Source: Acidimicrobiia bacterium (lineage in GTDB: Bacteria; Actinomycetota; Acidimicrobiia; Spongiisociales; UBA5794). From it: DNA of 34,377 nucleotides. The translations under genes were made by a program, and so were the position numbers. The notes below the pieces were generated by a model. It did not search any database, had not been told where the DNA came from, and saw nothing but the letters and a program-made list of their open reading frames with translations. The stretch covers positions 1 through 34,377 of the forward strand of contig JASJCF010000008.1 in the NCBI GenBank assembly GCA_030066265.1. The letters are read 5' to 3'. Below, piece after piece: positions 1-8,052 of this stretch (positions are counted from its first letter, which is position 1; the number at the start of each line of letters is the position of its first letter).

Positions 1-28
1 CCCTCCGTCCCAGATCTGGGACGGAGGG
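1..28. terminator. Perfect 28-bp palindrome past the RND gene
   Basis: The first 28 bases are exactly self-complementary, with arms CCCTCCGTCCCAGA and TCTGGGACGGAGGG around a GATC centre. They lie 28 nt beyond the stop codon of the minus-strand exporter, so a transcript of that gene would fold into a very stable hairpin. Whether a U-tract follows cannot be seen because the window begins here. A bidirectional terminator is the simplest reading; a protein-binding palindrome is possible. Confidence 0.55.
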
Positions 29-56
29 ACGCAAGAATCGCCAGTGGTCCGGGGAT

Positions 57-2774
57 TCAGACGGTGGCTGGTTCCCTGACCTCGTCGCTGCGGCGCTCGC
101 GCTCCCTGCCCTTCGAGGGAGTGACGAGAACGAGCAGGCTCGGGAGAACGAGCACCGCCACGAGCAGTGACAGCACGATCATCACAGCCGTCAGCACGCC
201 GAAGGTTGCGAAGATCGGCGTCGGTGCGAGCGCCATCACCAGAAACCCCATCACCGACGTCAGCGCCGACAGCACGAGCGCTCCGCCCGTACCGGCACCG
301 GCACGGCGCACGGCCTCGAGGCGGTGACCCCGACCATTCACCTCTTCGCGGTAGCGAGCGGTGAAGTGCGTCGAGAAGTCGATACCCACGCCGACAGCGA
401 TCGCTGCAATGGTCGCCGTGACCACGTTCACGGTGTAGCCGAAGGTCGCCATGAAGGCGTACACGCCCACCACGACGAGCCCGATCGGAAGCACCGACAC
501 GAAGGCGTACCTGGGTGACCGCAGCATCAGCGAAGCGATCACGAGTGCGAACAGCAGAGCCAGTGGCAGTGAGACGATCATCGAACGGGTGAACGACTCG
601 AGGCCGCGGTACGACGTGATCACGTCACCGGACACCCTGGCGTCGACGTTGGATGTGCCAGCCAGGTAGGAGGCCGCCGTGGCATCCATCTGCTGTTGGA
701 CGGGCACGATGATGTCGCCATCCGTGTAGCTCCCGACACTGATCACGATGGCCGTCGCCTGGGCGTCACCGAGATCGCCGAGCACACCTCCCAGGTCGGC
801 TGCGGCAATCGCCATCTCACCATCGGGTGTCAGAACCCCGTTTGCCCAGGCGTGGCGATAGATCGCCGCTATGGCGGCCTTCGAGTCGGGGATCCCATTC
901 CCGTCGGCATCGATGAGCGACGGACCGGTGGCCTCGATCTCGGTACGAGCAGGTGAGGCCATCACCATGCGGACGACATCGCCAGCGTGTATGCCAACGA
1001 TGATGTCGCCCTCGGAGTCACGGCCGAAGTCAGCCGAGGACGCATCGAGCTCGGCGACGGCACCGTCGATGGCGGCGAGGTTGGCCGGATCCGTGAGGTC
1101 ACCCTCGAGGTAGATGTAGGACGTGCCCTCACCGCTCGAGGGGAAGTGCGTGCGCACCCGCTCGATCGACTGGGCGAAGTCCGTCTCGGTGGACAGCATG
1201 TCCTCGATGCGGAAGCCCGAATCGACCCGCATCGCCTGAACGAGGGCCAGGGCGCCGATCACGACGACGACCGGGATGGTGACGAACCGCCACTTGGCGA
1301 GGAAGTGCACCACGGATCCCGCACTCTCGAGGCCGTGCGCCGCTCCGTTGTGGCCGTGCACCAGGGTGCGGCCTCGCTCTGCGGCGATCCGGTTCCTGCG
1401 ACGGGTGATCAGGGCAGGAATGCCCACGAACAGCATCAGGTAGACGACGAGCGCTGCAACGCCCATTGCGGGCATCACCGCTGCCAGGGCGACCGCGATA
1501 CCACCGATTACCGCCATGCAGAGTGCTCCCAGGGCGTAGGCGAAGCGCGAGAGTCCCTTGACGGGGTCGTCGCCCACGAAGTCTTCGAGGCCCACGGTGA
1601 CGCGCGGTGCGAGCTGACCCAGCAGCAGGTACGCCCACACCAGCGACACCCCCGCCCCGATGCCGAACTGGATGATCGCCTCGGTGCCGGATGCTGCGTT
1701 CGCCAGGAAGGCGGACACGGAGGACGTCACGGCGAGGAACATCGCGGTGAAGACCGCCGTCATGCCGAGCGGATAGGCCCGCCGTGCGTCATGGCCGTCG
1801 TCCACCTGTGCTTCGCGCACCCGCCCAACACCATGGATGTAGAAGTCGACGCCGAAGCTGATCATGGCGATGGGCACCACGAACGCCAAGAGCATCGATC
1901 CCATCTTCAGGCCCAGCAGAGCGGCCGTGCCGTAGTAGGCCAGCGCGGTCGCGGCCAGGCCAGCACCCACGACGACCGACGACCAGTAGGAGCGATGGAC
2001 GAAGGCGACGAGCAGGATGATGAGGGCGACGGCTAGGAAGATGAACGGAGACGACTGCTGGGCAGCCTCGCTGAACACCAGCTCAGGGTCGATCGTCACA
2101 CCAATCGAGTCGGTCGCAACGGCTCCCTCCCGGAACTCGGCCTGCACATCACGCAGCCATGTCTCCTCGGCTGCGGCATCCTCGAACCCAGAGGCGTCGT
2201 ACACGACCTGAGTCGAGAAGGCAGGTGACACCCAACCGGCTGGGGTGAGCTCGGCCTGTTCCGACAGAGTCGCCCGCATGTCGGCGAAGGGTGCGCCCTC
2301 AGCGAACATCGCCGACAACGCCTGCTGAACGTCGGTGTCGCTGGCTGCCGCCAATCCCCCCGGCAGGTATCCATCGACGAGGTCGGCAATCGACAGAACA
2401 CCGGGGATCGAGGTCCCACTCTCGGTGTCATATCGATCCACGAGGTACGCGGCGTTGGTCGGATTACCCCTCACGGCGTCCGACCGCTGCTTCCACTCGA
2501 GCAATGCGGCCTGCGTCAGGACGTTCTCGCCCCGCTCGTTCGACTCGACGAGCCACATCGCCATGGCGACCGTCGAGGTGCTGCGCAGCGTCTCGTCGAC
2601 GTACTCATATGTCTCGAACACGCCGCCGGACGGGTTGAAGTCGGGCTCGTCGGTGTTGGCAACGAGCGGTCCTGCCACGCCCAATGCGAGCACGGCCATG
2701 AGCGCCACGGCGGTGATGACAGCGACGTGGCGTCCGATCCAGTCATAGGTTCGGTGGAGTCTGGTGGTTGACAT
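57..2774 (-). CDS. RND superfamily (MMPL/SSD-type) exporter
   Basis: A 905-residue integral membrane transporter of the RND superfamily, which moves lipids or hydrophobic solutes across the cytoplasmic membrane using the proton gradient. An N-terminal membrane segment (about residues 17-38) is followed by a large extracytoplasmic domain, a block of five helices (about 240-400), a second extracytoplasmic domain (about 510-720), and a final block of helices (about 725-885). Both helix blocks carry the MMPL/Patched-type acidic motif: GVDFYIHG in the first half and GVGIDFSTHF in the second, the expected proton-relay aspartates. The C-terminus is short and charged. A GGAGG ribosome site lies 8 nt before the ATG. 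It is transcribed away from acs across a 250-nt gap. Family assignment is firm; the substrate cannot be read from sequence. Confidence 0.9.
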   Translation of the reverse strand: MSTTRLHRTYDWIGRHVAVITAVALMAVLALGVAGPLVANTDEPDFNPSGGVFETYEYVDETLRSTSTVAMAMWLVESNERGENVLTQAALLEWKQRSDAVRGNPTNAAYLVDRYDTESGTSIPGVLSIADLVDGYLPGGLAAASDTDVQQALSAMFAEGAPFADMRATLSEQAELTPAGWVSPAFSTQVVYDASGFEDAAAEETWLRDVQAEFREGAVATDSIGVTIDPELVFSEAAQQSSPFIFLAVALIILLVAFVHRSYWSSVVVGAGLAATALAYYGTAALLGLKMGSMLLAFVVPIAMISFGVDFYIHGVGRVREAQVDDGHDARRAYPLGMTAVFTAMFLAVTSSVSAFLANAASGTEAIIQFGIGAGVSLVWAYLLLGQLAPRVTVGLEDFVGDDPVKGLSRFAYALGALCMAVIGGIAVALAAVMPAMGVAALVVYLMLFVGIPALITRRRNRIAAERGRTLVHGHNGAAHGLESAGSVVHFLAKWRFVTIPVVVVIGALALVQAMRVDSGFRIEDMLSTETDFAQSIERVRTHFPSSGEGTSYIYLEGDLTDPANLAAIDGAVAELDASSADFGRDSEGDIIVGIHAGDVVRMVMASPARTEIEATGPSLIDADGNGIPDSKAAIAAIYRHAWANGVLTPDGEMAIAAADLGGVLGDLGDAQATAIVISVGSYTDGDIIVPVQQQMDATAASYLAGTSNVDARVSGDVITSYRGLESFTRSMIVSLPLALLFALVIASLMLRSPRYAFVSVLPIGLVVVGVYAFMATFGYTVNVVTATIAAIAVGVGIDFSTHFTARYREEVNGRGHRLEAVRRAGAGTGGALVLSALTSVMGFLVMALAPTPIFATFGVLTAVMIVLSLLVAVLVLPSLLVLVTPSKGRERERRSDEVREPATV

Positions 2775-2910
2775 GTGGTGCTTCCTCCCTCAATGCCGGC
2801 TCATTCCGCCGGCCTTGTCTCTCGGGAGTAGCGTCCGCGAATCGAACCCATCGAACCATCGGGTATGCACCGCTTGGAACCCGGATACCCCGAGGATCGA
2901 CGTCGGGCCG

Positions 2911-2924
2911 ATCCCCTAGGGGAT
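2911..2924. promoter_or_regulatory. 14-bp palindrome upstream of acs
   Basis: ATCCCCTAGGGGAT is a perfect palindrome in the 250-bp divergent interval between the RND exporter and acs, about 100 nt before the acs start. It has the size and symmetry of a dimeric repressor or activator site. No cognate regulator is encoded next to it. Nothing else in the 2775-3024 interval was recognised apart from the two ribosome-binding sites at its edges. Confidence 0.3.
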
Positions 2925-3024
2925 GACCCGAGGATTCCGGGGAGGTTTGCGGCGTCGAGCAATCGCTCCGTCGCATGCGGCGCCGAGTTCCGCGAGAATC
3001 GGCGCAGCATCGGAGAGGAGCCGC

Positions 3025-4980
3025 ATGAGCGAACCCGGCATCGAGAATCTGCTCCACGAGGAGCGGACCTTCCCGCCATCTCCTGCGTTCACAGCCCAGG
3101 CCAACGCACAGGAGTCGCTCTACGGCGAGGCGGACGACGACTTCGTCGCCTACTGGATGCGGAACGCCATGGAGCGGCTCGACTGGATCACCCCGCCCAC
3201 GGTCGCGCTGGACGACTCCGATCCGCCGTTCTACAAGTGGTTCACCGACGGCGAACTCAACATCTCGGCGAACTGCCTCGATCGGCACCTGGCCAATGGT
3301 GGGGACAAGGTTGCCTACCACTGGATCGGCGAACCGGGCGACACTCGAACCCTCACGTACGCCGACCTCTCGGCCGAGGTCAACCGCTTCGCCAATGGCC
3401 TCCGCTCCCTCGGTGTCGAGAAGGGCGACCGTGTGGCGATCTACATGGGGATGGTGCCCGAACTCGCCATCGCGATGCTCGCCTGCGCAAGGATCGGCGC
3501 ACCGCATTCGGTGATCTTCGGCGGCTTCTCGGCGGAGTCGATCATCGACCGTGTCCATGACGCCCAGGCGAAGATGCTCATCACCTGTGACGGCGCCTGG
3601 AGACGGGGCTCGGTGGTCCCCCTCAAGGACAACTGTGACGTTGCGATGGCCTCGTCACCATCGATCGAACATTGCGTTGTGGTGGAACGCACCAAGCACG
3701 GCGTCGACATGCAGGAAGGGCGGGACGTGTGGTGGCACGACCTCGTCGAGTCACAGGCCGACACGTGCGAGCCCGAGATCATGAACGCCGAGGACCTCCT
3801 GTACATCCTCTACACATCGGGCACCACGGCGAAGCCCAAGGGGATCATGCACACGACGGGCGGATATCTCACCGGCGCCGCCACCACCCATTCGCTCGTG
3901 TTCGACATCAAGCCGGACACCGACGTGTACTGGTGCGCCGCAGACATCGGCTGGGTGACCGGGCATACCTACATCGTGTACGGGCCATTGGCGAACCACA
4001 CCACCAGCGTCATGTACGAGGGCACTCCCGACTATCCCGACAAGGACCGCCTCTGGGAGATCATCGCCGAATACGGCGTCACGATCCTCTACACGGCCCC
4101 CACGGCCATCCGGGCGTTCATGAAGTGGGGGGCGGAGTACCCGGAGCGCCACGATCTGACCAGCCTCCGTCTGCTCGGCACGGTCGGCGAGCCGATCAAT
4201 CCCGAAGCGTGGATGTGGTACCACGAGCACATCGGTGGCAGCACGAGCCCCATCGTCGACACGTGGTGGCAGACCGAGACCGGGAGCATCATGATCTCCC
4301 CGCTCCCCGGCATCACGGCCACAAAGCCGGGTTCCACCACCCATTCGCTCCCCGGCATCACGGCGCAAGTCGTGGACATGGACGGTGTTCCGGTGGAGCG
4401 AGGCGAGGGCGGCTTCCTCACGATCGCCAAACCGTGGCCCTCGATGCTGCGATCGATCTACGGCGACGACCAGAGGTACGTCGACACCTACTGGACCCGC
4501 TACCCGGGCCGATACTTCCCGGGCGACGGGGCCAAGCTCGACGAAGAGGGCTACCTCTGGGTCCTCGGCCGGGTCGACGACGTCATGAACGTGTCCGGAC
4601 ACCGCATCTCGACGATGGAGGTGGAGTCCGCTCTCGTGGATCACGATGCGGTGGCGGAGGCTGCCGTCGTTGGCGCAACCGACGAGATCACCGGTCAGGC
4701 GATTGCAGCGTTCGTGACCCTTCGCAGTGGATACGAACCCACTGACAAGCTCCACGACGAGCTTCGGGATCACGTCGGGATGAAGATCGGTGCCATCGCC
4801 AAGCCGCGCACGATCATCTTCACGCCCGACCTTCCCAAGACCCGCTCCGGCAAGATCATGCGCCGGTTGCTGCGCGACATCTCCGACCACCGAGATCTCG
4901 GCGACGTGACCACGCTCGCAAACGCCGAAATCGTGCAAGCCATTGCCGAGCAAGCTGAAGCCCAGACTGAAGACGACTAA
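3025..4980 (+). CDS. acs: Acetyl-CoA synthetase (AMP-forming)
   Basis: A 651-residue cytosolic enzyme making acetyl-CoA from acetate, ATP and CoA through acetyl-AMP. Its length matches the usual 650-residue Acs. Visible motifs are the ATP-binding loop YTSGTTAKPKG (263-273), WWQTETG (414-420) and the C-terminal PKTRSGKIMRR with Lys610 in the position of the acetylation-regulated catalytic lysine. The N-terminal Acs extension (DFVAYWMRNAMERLDW, YKWFTDGELNISANCLDRH) is present, which separates Acs from shorter acyl-CoA ligases. I chose the ATG at 3025 because GGAGAGGAG ends 4 nt before it; the open frame extends further upstream without a ribosome site. A related propionyl-CoA synthetase is possible. 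No deacetylase or acetyltransferase gene is adjacent. Confidence 0.93.
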   Translation: MSEPGIENLLHEERTFPPSPAFTAQANAQESLYGEADDDFVAYWMRNAMERLDWITPPTVALDDSDPPFYKWFTDGELNISANCLDRHLANGGDKVAYHWIGEPGDTRTLTYADLSAEVNRFANGLRSLGVEKGDRVAIYMGMVPELAIAMLACARIGAPHSVIFGGFSAESIIDRVHDAQAKMLITCDGAWRRGSVVPLKDNCDVAMASSPSIEHCVVVERTKHGVDMQEGRDVWWHDLVESQADTCEPEIMNAEDLLYILYTSGTTAKPKGIMHTTGGYLTGAATTHSLVFDIKPDTDVYWCAADIGWVTGHTYIVYGPLANHTTSVMYEGTPDYPDKDRLWEIIAEYGVTILYTAPTAIRAFMKWGAEYPERHDLTSLRLLGTVGEPINPEAWMWYHEHIGGSTSPIVDTWWQTETGSIMISPLPGITATKPGSTTHSLPGITAQVVDMDGVPVERGEGGFLTIAKPWPSMLRSIYGDDQRYVDTYWTRYPGRYFPGDGAKLDEEGYLWVLGRVDDVMNVSGHRISTMEVESALVDHDAVAEAAVVGATDEITGQAIAAFVTLRSGYEPTDKLHDELRDHVGMKIGAIAKPRTIIFTPDLPKTRSGKIMRRLLRDISDHRDLGDVTTLANAEIVQAIAEQAEAQTEDD

Positions 4981-4982
4981 GC

Positions 4983-5017
4983 CAGTTGTCAGTTATCAGT
5001 TATCAGTTATCAGTCGT
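4983..5017 (+). repeat. Heptamer tandem repeat, left arm (5 units)
   Basis: Five tandem 7-mers begin 3 nt after the acs stop: CAGTTGT, CAGTTAT, CAGTTAT, CAGTTAT, CAGTCGT. CAGT recurs at 4983, 4990, 4997, 5004 and 5011. The block is AT-rich against its surroundings. It is the inverted partner of the array at 5053-5087. Confidence 0.85.
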
Positions 5018-5052
5018 CCCGTTCGACGTCATGAGCTGTCGGGCACGTTCGG

Positions 5053-5087
5053 ACTGATTACTGAAGACTGCAAACTGATAACTGAGT
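5053..5087 (+). repeat. Heptamer tandem repeat, right arm (inverted)
   Basis: ACTG recurs every 7 nt at 5053, 5060, 5067, 5074 and 5081, giving five heptamers (ACTGATT, ACTGAAG, ACTGCAA, ACTGATA, ACTGAGT). ACTG is the reverse complement of CAGT, so this is an inverted copy of the 4983-5017 array. The 35-nt gap equals the length of each arm. The array ends just before the ribosome site of the S10 peptidase gene, so an RNA hairpin here could affect acs 3'-end formation or peptidase translation. Confidence 0.8.
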
Positions 5088-5100
5088 ATTGGAGACCGAA

Positions 5101-6600
5101 ATGGCTGACGAGGTGAAGAAGGACGAGAAGCCGGAAGCTGAGGACAAGAAGGACACGACGCCGCCCGAGCACCACGAGGATGCGATCTCGGAGACGAGCC
5201 ACGCCGTCACCGTCGACGGTGAGGAGCTGTCGTACACCGCAACGGCCGGCAGGATCGTGCTCAAGGAGGACGACGACACCAAGACCGCATCGTTCTTCTT
5301 CACCGCCTACACGAAGGACGGCGTCGACGATCCCTCGACGAGGCCCATCGTGTTCGCATTCAACGGAGGCCCCGGTTCGTCATCGGTCTGGCTGCACCTC
5401 GGCATCTTCGGCCCCAAGCGCGTGCTCCTGACCGACGAAGGCAACCTCGAGAAGCAGCCCGGGTCGCTCATCGTCAACGATCAGACGCTGCTGACCGATG
5501 CCGATCTCGTCTTCATCGATCCCGTGTCCACCGGCTACACGAGAGCCATCGAGAAGGACGAGGAGAAGACCTACCACCACTTCGAGAAGGACATCGAGTC
5601 GGTGGGAGCGTTCGTGCGCACCTACCTCACGCGGTTCGGACGGTGGTCCTCGCCGAAGTTCCTCGCAGGCGAGAGCTACGGCACCACTCGGTCGGCCGGC
5701 CTGGCCGGCCATCTGATGTCCCGCTACGGCATCTACCTGAATGGCGTGATCCTCATCAGCTCGGTGCTGTCCTTCCAGACGATCGCGCTCGACACCGCGA
5801 CGTACACGTTCCACCGGGGCAACGACCTGCCGTACGTCGTGTACCTGCCGTCGTACACCGCAACCGCGTGGTACCACGGAGAGCTCGACGAGGACCTCCA
5901 GGATCGAGACCTGCCCGATCTGCTGCGAGAGGTCGAGGAGTTCTCGGAGAACGAATACCTCTTGGCGCTTCAACGCGGCGCGCGGCTCGACCCAGACACT
6001 GCGAACGAGATCGCGGCACGGCTTGCGCGCTACACCAGCCTCGACATCGACTTCATCACGAAGAGCGAGCTGCGCATCGAGAAGTTCCACTTCATGAAGG
6101 AGCTGCTCCGTGAGAAGGGATACACGGTGGGGAGACTCGATTCCCGCTACCGCGGTGTGGACCGCTTCGACGTCGGCGTGATGCTGGAGCACGACCCGTC
6201 CCTCGACGTATGGATGGGCCCCTACACGGCAACCTTCAACGACTACGTGCGTCGGGACCTGGGCTACGAGAGCGACCTCGTCTACGAGGTGCTCAATCCG
6301 AAGGTGTGGCCATGGAACTACGAGAAGTTCCAGAACGCCTACGTGGACGTGTCCGAGACGTTGCGGGACACGATGACGAAGAACCCGGGCATGCGCGTGT
6401 ACGTGGCCAGTGGGTACCTGGACCTCGCGACGCCGTACTTCGCAACCGAATACACGCTCTCGCACCTCGGCATCGAGGAGGCGCTGTACGACAACATCGA
6501 GGTTTCGTACTTCGAGGCCGGCCACATGATGTACGTCCACCGACCGTCGATCGAACGGCTCGGCCCCGAGCTCCGGGAGTTCGTGCGCTCAGCCGTGTGA
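5101..6600 (+). CDS. Serine carboxypeptidase-like protein (family S10)
   Basis: A 499-residue protein with the S10 alpha/beta-hydrolase layout, a family that removes C-terminal residues from peptides. The NGGPGSSS oxyanion segment is at 88-95, the nucleophile elbow GESYG has Ser192, the acid is Asp441 (ASGYLDLATPY) and the catalytic His is His475 (EAGHMMYVH). The order and spacing are those of an intact S10 enzyme. Unusually for this mostly secreted or vacuolar family, the N-terminus is a charged, Lys/Glu/Asp-rich tail with no signal peptide, so it looks cytoplasmic. The ATG at 5101 is chosen because GGAG lies 6 nt before it; an in-frame TTG 12 nt upstream overlaps that site. It follows acs in the same direction, separated by the heptamer arrays, and ends at a hairpin. 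Confidence 0.88.
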   Translation: MADEVKKDEKPEAEDKKDTTPPEHHEDAISETSHAVTVDGEELSYTATAGRIVLKEDDDTKTASFFFTAYTKDGVDDPSTRPIVFAFNGGPGSSSVWLHLGIFGPKRVLLTDEGNLEKQPGSLIVNDQTLLTDADLVFIDPVSTGYTRAIEKDEEKTYHHFEKDIESVGAFVRTYLTRFGRWSSPKFLAGESYGTTRSAGLAGHLMSRYGIYLNGVILISSVLSFQTIALDTATYTFHRGNDLPYVVYLPSYTATAWYHGELDEDLQDRDLPDLLREVEEFSENEYLLALQRGARLDPDTANEIAARLARYTSLDIDFITKSELRIEKFHFMKELLREKGYTVGRLDSRYRGVDRFDVGVMLEHDPSLDVWMGPYTATFNDYVRRDLGYESDLVYEVLNPKVWPWNYEKFQNAYVDVSETLRDTMTKNPGMRVYVASGYLDLATPYFATEYTLSHLGIEEALYDNIEVSYFEAGHMMYVHRPSIERLGPELREFVRSAV

Positions 6601-6651
6601 GGTGACGCACCCCTGAGTGCGCAAGATCGGGCAGCGGCGGTGTGTTCTCGA

Positions 6652-6697
6652 CCGATGGCCTCCCGGACGGCTCCTTGAGGGTCCGGGAGGCCGTCGG
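6652..6697. terminator. Strong bidirectional hairpin between convergent genes
   Basis: A 12-bp perfect stem (GGCCTCCCGGAC with GTCCGGGAGGCC) around a 12-nt loop extends by five further pairs, one of them G-T. It sits between the stop of the S10 gene (6600) and the stop of the minus-strand secreted protein (6726), where a shared terminator is expected. No clear T-run follows on either side. Confidence 0.7.
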
Positions 6698-6725
6698 CCC
6701 ATTCCTCATGCTCCTCCCCGAGGCT

Positions 6726-7298
6726 CTAGTTGTCGCCGTCGAAGAGCGCGATCCTGCCCACGAACGTGAACAGCACCTTCCCGTCTCGGATGCCGTAGAA
6801 CCGCTTGCCGTCCGGAACAGGAACGTCGACGTCCCCGATGCCGAACATCCGGCCTGATCCGCTGGCGTCAGTGAACCGTCCCGTCCCGTCTACGACCGTC
6901 CACGTCCCGCGAAGCGTGAAGCCGTCGGGTGGCCCTGTGGGATCGCCGTACAGCTTGCTCGTGACCTCCTGCGCGACCGTGAGCGTGTCCCCTTTCTTCG
7001 TGGTGAACACGATCGTGCCCTGGGACACCGGCGTGCCACCATCGGGCTCCGTGCACTGCACGAGGTCGTAGGTGACCCGTCCGAGTTGCGAGATCCGCCC
7101 TCGGCCAGAGCTGAAGAACTGCCAGCCCTCCTCGCTCAAGCCTGGGCACTCACCTTCAGGGATGAAGGGATACGGGTTGATCCCGTGCTCTCCCATCACG
7201 GCTCCGACCGCCGGTCTGCCGTCCATTGCCGTCGCCGGCGTGACGAGCACGGCGAACAGCACGGTCATGACGACGAAGATGCGAAGGACCCTCATCAT
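6726..7298 (-). CDS. Secreted hypothetical protein, beta-barrel-like
   Basis: A 190-residue protein with a clear signal peptide: basic MMRVLR, a hydrophobic core, and a probable cut after TPATA near residue 24. The mature part is rich in short strands and has TWTVVDGTGRFTDASGSG, a turn pattern common in allene-oxide-cyclase/dirigent-like small barrels. That resemblance is by eye only; I do not recognise a named family. Two ATGs are adjacent; AGGAGG stands 4 nt before the first and 7 nt before the second, so translation may start at 7295. The stop of the coding remnant at 7298-7499 overlaps this start (TGATG), suggesting former translational coupling. Confidence 0.75.
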   Translation of the reverse strand: MMRVLRIFVVMTVLFAVLVTPATAMDGRPAVGAVMGEHGINPYPFIPEGECPGLSEEGWQFFSSGRGRISQLGRVTYDLVQCTEPDGGTPVSQGTIVFTTKKGDTLTVAQEVTSKLYGDPTGPPDGFTLRGTWTVVDGTGRFTDASGSGRMFGIGDVDVPVPDGKRFYGIRDGKVLFTFVGRIALFDGDN

Positions 7299-7499
7299 CA
7301 GACCTCCTCTCCAAGGGACCCGACGAGCACCCCCTGCGCTCCGATCCCCATACGATCCGCGATATCACCAGGTGCGAGGGGAGTCAAGGCCCAACGATCC
7401 CGCACCAACTGCGCGATTCGACGGACCGGATCCAGATCGTCTTCGCCGTGAATGTGTGCCAGCAGATGCAGGGCGAGGCAACTCGGATCTGGACTCGGA
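7298..7499 (-). pseudogene. Probable coding remnant between two genes
   Basis: The minus-strand frame ending in TGA at 7298-7300 reads as plausible protein across this interval (LALHLLAHIHGEDDLDP, later LTPLAPGDIADRMGIGAQ) with codon-position bias like real genes: GC-rich first and third positions, poorer second. It has no convincing start: the frame runs upstream into the SnoaL-like gene in a different phase, and the internal GTG/TTG codons lack a ribosome site. It could be the C-terminal stump of a deleted gene or a very small gene of 35-60 residues with a non-canonical start. No function is assigned. Confidence 0.3.
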
Positions 7500-7976
7500 T
7501 CAGAACGGTCCGTTGCTGTTGCGGACCCGTCCGCCAGTCGCCGCCTGGAACAGCCGCATCGGCAAGTCGAGAGCTTGGAGCGAGTCCCAGTGCTCGACGA
7601 GCCTGCCGTCCTCGAGCCGCCACATGTCGAAGATGATCCACCCCTTCCGGTCGTCGTCACGGTGCGACGCCCGCATCGTTGCGTGGCTGAACGCAATCAC
7701 GGTGTCACCGCTCGACACCAACTGCTTGACGTCGTAGGAGAACTCGGGGAAACGGTTGACGAGACGCTCAACCGACTCCAGCACTCCTTCGAGGCCGTCA
7801 GCCATGGTCCGGTTGTGCTGCGTGTAGACAGATCCTCCGAACTCCTCCCGTACCGCCGGGAAGTCGTGGTCGTTCATCAGCAACTGGATGAATCGGTGCA
7901 CCTGCTCGGCGTTTGCCCGTTCGGTTTCCGTCCAGTTCGCCTCGGCAACGGTGTCGAAGTCGATCGTCGGAGCCAT
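7500..7976 (-). CDS. SnoaL-like / NTF2-fold protein
   Basis: A 158-residue single-domain protein of the SnoaL/NTF2-like group, a cone-shaped fold used by polyketide cyclases, isomerases and many uncharacterised binding proteins. The family pattern is visible: an N-terminal helix (VHRFIQLLMNDHDF), a middle segment with the typical YTQHN, and the C-terminal strands GWIIFDMWRLEDGRLVEHWDSLQ, here broken for length. A purine-rich AGGAGGG site precedes the ATG. It is divergent from a TetR-type regulator, with two palindromes between them, so it is the likely regulated target. The ligand or substrate cannot be inferred. Confidence 0.82.
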   Translation of the reverse strand: MAPTIDFDTVAEANWTETERANAEQVHRFIQLLMNDHDFPAVREEFGGSVYTQHNRTMADGLEGVLESVERLVNRFPEFSYDVKQLVSSGDTVIAFSHATMRASHRDDDRKGWIIFDMWRLEDGRLVEHWDSLQALDLPMRLFQAATGGRVRNSNGPF

Positions 7977-7996
7977 GTGGTCCCTCCTCAGGGTGG

Positions 7997-8012
7997 TAGA
8001 ATGATCATTCTA
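7997..8012. promoter_or_regulatory. TetR operator candidate 1 (perfect palindrome)
   Basis: TAGAATGATCATTCTA is a perfect 16-bp palindrome in the 76-bp gap between the SnoaL-like gene and the TetR gene. Its size, symmetry and position between divergent genes fit an operator bound by the adjacent regulator. Confidence 0.65.
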
Positions 8013-8020
8013 GCAGGTAT

Positions 8021-8036
8021 TAGAACGAACGTTCCA
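8021..8036. promoter_or_regulatory. TetR operator candidate 2 (imperfect palindrome)
   Basis: TAGAACGAACGTTCCA pairs at 6 of 8 half-site positions and shares the TAGAA...TTC outline of the perfect site. Its centre is 24 bp from that of the first site, so two dimers could sit side by side and cover both divergent promoters. Confidence 0.5.
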
Positions 8037-8052
8037 GTGCAGGTGGGTGAAG

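Noticed and set aside
987-2036. Long plus-strand open frame (349 codons) inside the RND exporter
   Set aside because: Its translation is rich in His, Asp and Arg with no domain, typical of the mirror frame of a high-GC gene; the minus-strand transporter explains the region.
3751-4953. 400-codon minus-strand frame opposite acs
   Set aside because: Antisense shadow of acs; no ribosome site, no recognisable motif, and acs shows full family motifs on the other strand.
4983-5087. CRISPR-like array
   Set aside because: The repeat unit is 7 nt with no spacers, and the two blocks are inverted relative to each other; no cas gene is nearby.
5380-6540. 386-codon minus-strand frame opposite the S10 gene
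   Set aside because: Composition (Val/His/Arg/Glu-rich) and exact mirroring of the S10 codons mark it as a shadow frame.
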